This document shows, in pieces, positions 5,992-10,303 of a stretch of DNA of 10,303 nucleotides. The translations under genes and the position numbers were made by a program. The notes under the pieces are model-generated. The model made no database searches. It was not told the DNA's origin and worked only from the letters and a program-made list of their open reading frames with translations. Positions within the stretch are counted from its first letter, which is position 1. Every line of letters begins with the position of its first letter. The stretch is from Candidatus Hydrogenedentota bacterium (lineage in GTDB: Bacteria; Hydrogenedentota; Hydrogenedentia; Hydrogenedentales; SLHB01). Location of the stretch: NCBI GenBank assembly GCA_026387845.1, contig JAPLKX010000429.1:1-10303 (forward strand), written 5' to 3'.

Positions 5992-8900
5992 TCAAGGTTC
6001 CGGCAGGTTTTTTTTCTCTACTTTGCCGTCCTTCGTAATTGCGCGATAGGCCTCGTTTGTCGCTACGAAACCGAAGTCGATCATTTTGCCTTCCGGGTTT
6101 CCGCGGCCTTCGACCGCAAGCTGCCGCGCGTTGACGTAATACTCGCCTTCGGATTTGCTCCACTCGACGATAATGCCGTCTCTGCGTTCGATGGCCGCCT
6201 CGACCTTTCCGGCGCGGGCGTAGAACCCGTATGCCGGCAGCACGTGGCCGTTGGCGAGCGGCCAGTCGTCCGCGCCGCGGTTTACCCAGACTTCGGCGCC
6301 GCCGGCGCGCGCGTTTTCCCACGTGATGTGCTGGCGGTGAATGTTGCCGCCGTCGAACTCGACGCCGCTCATCCGGCCCCCGGCCAGCACGCGCATCAGC
6401 CCGTCGAGCAGCCAATACTTGCGGACGCCGTCGCGGCTGAACGGCTCCGGCGTCATGCCGGGGTGGCCTGTGAGGACCTCGGTGCAGATGTAGTCGTCGC
6501 TGTAGATGCCGTGCGTGGGCGCGTCCAGCCCGCCGCGGTATCGCATGTCGTAGCCGGCGCCGTGCAGGGCGAACCGGTCGTGGTGCGCGAAATCGAGCCA
6601 CGGGATTCGCTCGGAGTCCTTGCACTTGATGCGCCACACCGTCCACGGCGCGTCTTTTGGCGGGTCGGCGTCAACGCGGAGGTGGTTGGCTTGTGCGCCG
6701 TCGAGCGAGCCGATGAGCTGGTCGTGGCCGCTCTCGCTGATCTGCGGGGCGTTGTTGCCCAGCGTGCCGCGGATCCAGTTGAACGAGCCCGCCCACGCAT
6801 CGCGGGTGGCGCGCCTGTCGATGAACCTGCCGTCGCGCGTCCAGGAGTCATAGGGGCCGATGGACGACCAGACGTCGATGAAGTAGGCTGTTGCGGCGGT
6901 GTTGTTGCGGATGAGCTTGGCGTTCTGCTCGAGCATCGGCCGGTAGGCGTCCGTCAGCCACCGGTACGCCTGAGCACCCCTGCTCTCGTTGAGCCACCCC
7001 CGGATCGGCTGGCCTTGCGGTGTGAACGAGATGTTGTCGTAGGAGAAACTTTCGGCATCGGGGTAGAGGTCGATGTAGTTGTCGTGCGGGGCAAACAGCA
7101 CGCCGTTCTGCTTGCACACCTGGGCTAGCCGCTGGAATTCTTCCAGTGTGCCGAACTGCGGGTTGGGCGGCCAGATTTCGGGAAGCCTGTAGTCATACCC
7201 CCACCGCTGCCAGTTGTGCCACACCACCCCGCTGTTCGTCATGCCGTATTCAAACGATTTCGCCAGTTTCTCCGCTGAATCCGCGTAGTGGCCGCCCCAC
7301 AGGTCGAACACGAACCGCCCCGCCAGCCGCGGCACGCCCGGGGCGGGTTTCAGCCCGTTGATGTCGCGCCAGACGCGGACCGCGTTCCAGACGTTGGGCG
7401 CCGGGATGAATGTCATGGTGAGGTCGAGCGCGGCGTGGAGCGTGTAGCGTTTGGACGGCGGGTCGACATGCAGGCGCGTTGGCGGCAAATCGACCGCCTG
7501 CACCATTCCGAATGCCGGGGCAAATTCAAAACCGACGAACGAGGTTGCCAACTGGTGTCCGTCAAAACCCAGGTCAAACGGCTCGGGCTCGACCAGCACG
7601 TTGCCCAAACCCGCGTACACGCGATCCGCCGGCGCCGTCCACGGTCCCGCCGACACATCTTCGAGGTACACCACTGACCACGGGATCGGCGCCGGCGCGT
7701 TTTCGAGTTTGAACGACGCCCGCAACGCCCGGCCCGCATCGACGTACAGGTGCACCACCAGATCGAACGGGCCGCGGTACGATGAGAATGTGTGGCGGTA
7801 TGTCAGGCCGCTTTCCGACGGTTCCGCAACAGCCTGCGTCAGCGTGTTGAGCGCCGACGATTCCGCGAGCGTGTCGTCCAGCACCCGCGCCTCGAACCCG
7901 TCGAACGCGACCACGGCGTCGCCGTTCCAAAACGCGACCTGCGCGTCGAGCAGCCCGCGCCGGCCCGGCGTCACCCGCACCACGTACCGCCGGCCCTCGA
8001 CTTCAATCGTGCCGAGTTCGACCGACGGCGCGGGAGTGGGGGCGGCGGGTTCTTTAATGGCGCCCGCGGTCACGGTTGGGTTGCCCCAGTACGATGCGTC
8101 GCAGGTTGTGTTGTTCTGCGGCCCCGGGTGCGATTCGAGTTGAAGCCGGATCGTCTGCCCCGCGAACCGCGACAGGTCGACCGCCACCTCTTCCCATTGC
8201 TTCGAGGCCGAGTGGCGCTCGAACAGGACCTCGCCCAACTGGCCGTCCGGCGCATCAAACGCCGTTACGCGCACCCGGAACGTCACGCCGTCGCTGAGGC
8301 CTTCGGCCTCGGAACTGTCGCGGATGGCGGTTGCGGCGGTGAACCGGGCCGGCTCGCCCGCCGGCAGCCGCAGCCCGAACTCGACCAGCGCCGTTCCGGC
8401 AAGGCCGTTGTACCACGGCGGGTGGATACCGATCGCGTCGCGCGAATCCGGCCGCTGCACAATCACGCCGGGCGACACCGCGGCCCGTGTTCGTTCTTCG
8501 CTTCCTTCCCAGCCCGCAGGCAACACGACGGGCGCCTCGCCGTTTACCTGGACCACGGTGCGCCGGATCGGCATCCGCGCCACCGAAAGTGGATGCCCCG
8601 GCGTTACGTCAAGCGGACGCCACTGCGCGCCGGATTGATATTGTGCCGACCAGCTCGTCAAAGCTCCGACGATGGCGATGGGATGCGCCGCGAGGCGCGC
8701 GCCGCCCGACTCAAATTCAACGTAGGCGTGAATCGGGTATAGGGCGTTGTAGGCGGCTGCGCCCGGCGTCACCTTGAACTCGACCGGCGTCTCCGCCCCG
8801 GCGTCGCAGCGCCACTCCGCCGATGCCGGCTCAACGCTCCACGGGTCGATCACCCGCAGCCGCACCGTCCCGCTCAGCGGTTCCTGGGCGGTATTTTTGA

Positions 8901-9036
8901 TGACGACCCGCACCGGCGCCGGATCGTTCAGCGCGGTCACTGTCGCCGGCGCCTCGATCCGCGCCTGAACCGGCCCCGCGGAATCCTCCGGCGGGTTGAA
9001 GCCAAATGCGATTAAAAGTGCGACAATAGCAGCCAC
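5992..9036 (-). CDS. Large secreted glycoside-hydrolase-like protein (GH101/GH129-like barrel, DUF5696-like)
   Basis: This encodes 1014 aa from the GTG at 9036-9034, preceded by GGAG with 9 nt spacing. The frame stays open upstream to 9285 but only through non-coding repeats, and that extension has no Met codon near this point. A hydrophobic N-terminus (AAIVALLIAFGF) acts as an export signal. An Ig-like beta domain follows (about 27-125), then a carbohydrate-binding jelly-roll-like domain (about 205-325, FRVRVTAFDAP...NPTV), a beta-sandwich (about 340-555), a catalytic-type barrel (about 575-860) and a C-terminal beta domain (about 905-1005). D721 in YFIDVWSS and E768 in ISESGHD are candidate nucleophile and acid/base, by analogy with endo-alpha-N-acetylgalactosaminidases. 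Trp, His and Asp clusters (VVWHNWQRWGYDY, FAPHDNYID) suit sugar binding. The activity is inferred; the substrate is unknown. Confidence 0.88.
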   Translation of the reverse strand: MAAIVALLIAFGFNPPEDSAGPVQARIEAPATVTALNDPAPVRVVIKNTAQEPLSGTVRLRVIDPWSVEPASAEWRCDAGAETPVEFKVTPGAAAYNALYPIHAYVEFESGGARLAAHPIAIVGALTSWSAQYQSGAQWRPLDVTPGHPLSVARMPIRRTVVQVNGEAPVVLPAGWEGSEERTRAAVSPGVIVQRPDSRDAIGIHPPWYNGLAGTALVEFGLRLPAGEPARFTAATAIRDSSEAEGLSDGVTFRVRVTAFDAPDGQLGEVLFERHSASKQWEEVAVDLSRFAGQTIRLQLESHPGPQNNTTCDASYWGNPTVTAGAIKEPAAPTPAPSVELGTIEVEGRRYVVRVTPGRRGLLDAQVAFWNGDAVVAFDGFEARVLDDTLAESSALNTLTQAVAEPSESGLTYRHTFSSYRGPFDLVVHLYVDAGRALRASFKLENAPAPIPWSVVYLEDVSAGPWTAPADRVYAGLGNVLVEPEPFDLGFDGHQLATSFVGFEFAPAFGMVQAVDLPPTRLHVDPPSKRYTLHAALDLTMTFIPAPNVWNAVRVWRDINGLKPAPGVPRLAGRFVFDLWGGHYADSAEKLAKSFEYGMTNSGVVWHNWQRWGYDYRLPEIWPPNPQFGTLEEFQRLAQVCKQNGVLFAPHDNYIDLYPDAESFSYDNISFTPQGQPIRGWLNESRGAQAYRWLTDAYRPMLEQNAKLIRNNTAATAYFIDVWSSIGPYDSWTRDGRFIDRRATRDAWAGSFNWIRGTLGNNAPQISESGHDQLIGSLDGAQANHLRVDADPPKDAPWTVWRIKCKDSERIPWLDFAHHDRFALHGAGYDMRYRGGLDAPTHGIYSDDYICTEVLTGHPGMTPEPFSRDGVRKYWLLDGLMRVLAGGRMSGVEFDGGNIHRQHITWENARAGGAEVWVNRGADDWPLANGHVLPAYGFYARAGKVEAAIERRDGIIVEWSKSEGEYYVNARQLAVEGRGNPEGKMIDFGFVATNEAYRAITKDGKVEKKNLPEP

Positions 9037-9067
9037 GGCCAGTTTCTCCGAGGAAAGCAGAGCAAGT

Positions 9068-9088
9068 CCCTGCTTCGGCGAAGCAGGG
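9068..9088. other. Perfect 9-bp hairpin in the leader of the large glycosidase-like gene
   Basis: CCCTGCTTC (9068-9076), loop GGC (9077-9079) and GAAGCAGGG (9080-9088) form a perfect stem. No T-run follows on either strand, so it is not a standard intrinsic terminator. It lies 32 bp upstream of the GTG start on the - strand and could fold in the mRNA leader. An extra AAGCAG at 9055-9060 could pair with CTGCTT (9070-9075) as an alternative. Confidence 0.6.
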
Positions 9089-9150
9089 CTAATTGGGGCA
9101 TGATACGCAATCTGCCGCAGGAAAAACAGTGGCTGCAGGCTCAGAGAATA

Positions 9151-9192
9151 GTGGACTTCGTGGACACTGTGGACAAAGTGGACAGAGTGGAC
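9151..9192 (+). repeat. GTGGAC array 2: five hexamers at 9-bp period
   Basis: Exact GTGGAC copies occur at 9151, 9160, 9169, 9178 and 9187 with triplets TTC, ACT, AAA and AGA. It is in the same orientation as the array at 2539-2580. It lies upstream of both divergent genes and forms one arm of an imperfect inverted repeat with 9260-9292. Confidence 0.9.
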
Positions 9193-9259
9193 GTGAGATG
9201 CGGAGAAGTAGCCTGAAAAATGCGCGGTAAGAAGCGCGGCCGGAGGCGTCAACGCAATG

Positions 9260-9292
9260 GTCCACAATGTCCACTGTGTCCACAACGTCCAT
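9260..9292 (-). repeat. GTGGAC array 3: four hexamers in inverted orientation
   Basis: On the + strand the copies read GTCCAC at 9260, 9269 and 9278 and GTCCAT at 9287, so the - strand has three GTGGAC and one ATGGAC. The - strand triplets are GTT, ACA and ATT. By hand it matches array 1 at 29 of 33 positions and array 2 at 27 of 33. With array 2 it could form a long imperfect stem with a loop of about 76 nt. Confidence 0.88.
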
Positions 9293-9306
9293 GGGCGTGT
9301 TAAACT
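9278..9306 (+). promoter_or_regulatory. Weak candidate promoter for the downstream secreted protein
   Basis: TAAACT (9301-9306) with an upstream TG at 9298-9299 resembles an extended -10 element and lies 27 bp before the ATG at 9334. The matching -35 position falls inside the inverted GTGGAC array and is poor (TGTCCA or GTCCAC). A start near 9313 would leave a short leader containing the ribosome binding site. The evidence is slight. Confidence 0.22.
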
Positions 9307-9333
9307 AGCCCCTGCAAAAACGGAGAAACGCCC

Positions 9334-10303
9334 ATGCGAGCCAAACCCGCCTTCCTGCTGTCCGCCCTGATGCTTTTGGTTTTATCGCTGCCCGCGTTTG
9401 CGGCAAAACCCGCGCCCGCGATAGTGGTCTCCAACGACGGCTCGTTTTGCGAGCGCTTGGCGGGGCGCGAAGTCCGCCGCTACGTCTACGTGCGCACGGG
9501 CGGCCTGCTCGACATCCTCGATGCGCTGCCGGCGGCTGGCGACGCGATTGTCGTCTCGACCGCCGCGGATGGGCTCGACGCGCAGGCGTACGCGCTATCC
9601 ACGCGTGAAGAGGGCAAGCGGCGCGTGCTCCAGATCACCGGCGGCAGCGAAGCCGCCACGCTCTACGGGGCTTACCGATTCGCGGAAATCCTCGGCGTGC
9701 GGTTTTACATGCACGGCGACGTCGTCCCCGACGAGCGCATCAAGTTCGAGATCCCCGTCGTCAACGAGAAGGCCAAGCCGCTGTTCGATCTGCGCGGCAT
9801 TCAGCCGTTCCACGATTTCCCCGAAGGGCCCGACTGGTGGAACACCGACCAATACAAGGCCATCCTGTCGCAGCTTCCGAAAATGCGCATGAACTTCTTC
9901 GGGCTCCACACGTATCCCGAAGATCGCCCCGCGGCCGAGCCCACAGTTTGGATCGGCATGCCGGAGCACAGCAACCCGGACGGCTCCGTGAATGCGTCTT
10001 ACCCGGCCCTGTATTACAACACGGCGATGACGGCGGGGTGGGGTTTCATTGCGAAGAAGACCAGCGACTACAACATGGGCGCCGCGGCATTGTACGACCG
10101 GGACGGCTACGGCAGCGACGTTATGCGCGGGTTCGAGCCGCGGGCCGAAACTGACCCCGACGCCAACGCCCTGTTCGACCGGGCCGGCGCGATGTTCCGC
10201 GAGGCATTCGACCACGCCCGCGCGCTTGGCATCAAGACGTGCGTCGGCACCGAGACGCCGCTAGTGGCGCCGCGGCGCGTGCAGGCCAGGGAGCGTGTGC
10301 TTT
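9334..10303 (+). CDS. Secreted carbohydrate-active-type protein, N-terminal part (runs off the window)
   Basis: The frame is open from the ATG at 9334 to the window end (323 codons visible, no stop). GGAG at 9322-9325 with 8 nt spacing supports this start. Residues 1-23 are a typical signal peptide (MRAKPAF..., hydrophobic core, cleavage likely after AFA at 21-23). An alpha/beta domain follows (about 28-145); its ITGGSEAATLYGAYRFAEILGVRFY segment (101-125) resembles the N-terminal domain that precedes the barrel in GH20-, GH67- and GH115-type hydrolases. From about 148 (KPLFDLRGIQPFHDFPEGPDWW, then LPKMRMNFFGLHTYPE) a barrel appears to begin. The catalytic acids cannot be assigned because the C-terminal part is missing. 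It is divergent from the other glycosidase-like gene, so shared regulation and a shared glycan substrate are plausible. A glycosidase role is inferred. Confidence 0.88.
   Translation, partial: MRAKPAFLLSALMLLVLSLPAFAAKPAPAIVVSNDGSFCERLAGREVRRYVYVRTGGLLDILDALPAAGDAIVVSTAADGLDAQAYALSTREEGKRRVLQITGGSEAATLYGAYRFAEILGVRFYMHGDVVPDERIKFEIPVVNEKAKPLFDLRGIQPFHDFPEGPDWWNTDQYKAILSQLPKMRMNFFGLHTYPEDRPAAEPTVWIGMPEHSNPDGSVNASYPALYYNTAMTAGWGFIAKKTSDYNMGAAALYDRDGYGSDVMRGFEPRAETDPDANALFDRAGAMFREAFDHARALGIKTCVGTETPLVAPRRVQARERVL

Larger units (their letters stand above)
9037..9333. other. 297-bp divergent intergenic region with repeat arrays and hairpin
   Basis: This separates two divergently transcribed genes for exported proteins, so it should hold both promoters. 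In order on the + strand it contains a GGAG box for the - strand gene, a 21-nt hairpin (9068-9088), a forward GTGGAC array (9151-9192), about 67 bp without recognisable features and an inverted GTGGAC array (9260-9292). On the - strand TATCAT (9105-9100) and TATTCT (9150-9145, with TCCACA 17 bp upstream inside the array) are possible -10 elements, neither convincing. No ORF here looks genuine. Confidence 0.6.

Noticed and set aside
6008..6015. A8 run on the - strand near the end of the glycosidase-like gene, containing the slippery heptamer AAAAAAC in frame
   Set aside because: It lies seven codons before the stop, and the -1 product would only add translated intergenic repeat; no stimulatory structure is evident.
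5983..7128. 381-codon + strand open frame opposite the glycosidase-like gene
   Set aside because: It is an Ala/Val/Arg-rich antisense shadow without motifs or a ribosome binding site, and the - strand frame has domain structure.
9089..9292. Small - strand ORF starting MDVVDTVDIVD
   Set aside because: The start lies in the inverted GTGGAC array and the rest reads through the second array and leader; no ribosome binding site or protein-like composition.

Overview
The window is GC-rich chromosomal DNA from a bacterium, probably from the PVC group (Planctomycetes/Verrucomicrobia/Lentisphaerae) or a neighbour such as Hydrogenedentota. That placement is inference. It rests on a Tat-exported sulfatase and two secreted glycosidase-like proteins around housekeeping genes, on a pilus-type surface protein, and on short dispersed repeats between genes whose chance translations (SGSKLxHSK-like, AGETPAP-like) I recall from such genomes. 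There is no 16S gene or other phylogenetic marker to settle it.

Layout. On the + strand, 1-962 holds the 3' end of a pilus-assembly-like surface protein and, overlapping it by an ATGA, a small membrane-anchored protein with a TPR-like domain. A 112-bp convergent gap carries a dispersed repeat with nested hairpins. On the - strand follow a secreted arylsulfatase (2475-1075), a 175-bp repeat-filled gap, a bifunctional chorismate mutase/prephenate dehydratase (3721-2651) whose GTG start overlaps the stop of a UvrD/PcrA-type helicase (5880-3718), a 111-bp gap, and a large secreted glycosidase-like protein (9036-5992). A 297-bp divergent gap then leads to a second secreted carbohydrate-active-type protein on the + strand (9334 to beyond the window end).

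How the genes may work together. The sulfatase and the two exported glycosidase-like proteins would suit breakdown of a sulfated glycan outside the cytoplasm. The helicase and pheA look like a translationally coupled housekeeping pair inserted between them. The pilus-like pair is the tail of a separate surface-structure operon.

The least explained material is in the gaps. Every gap longer than 100 bp contains short repeats. Three sequence-unrelated families have the same 9-bp period: a constant GTGGAC hexamer plus a variable triplet (three arrays, two of them facing each other), an ACSWATAGG type and an ASCRCAWAA type. I see no CRISPR array, tRNA, rRNA, transposase or phage gene, and no complete novel defence or biosynthetic system.
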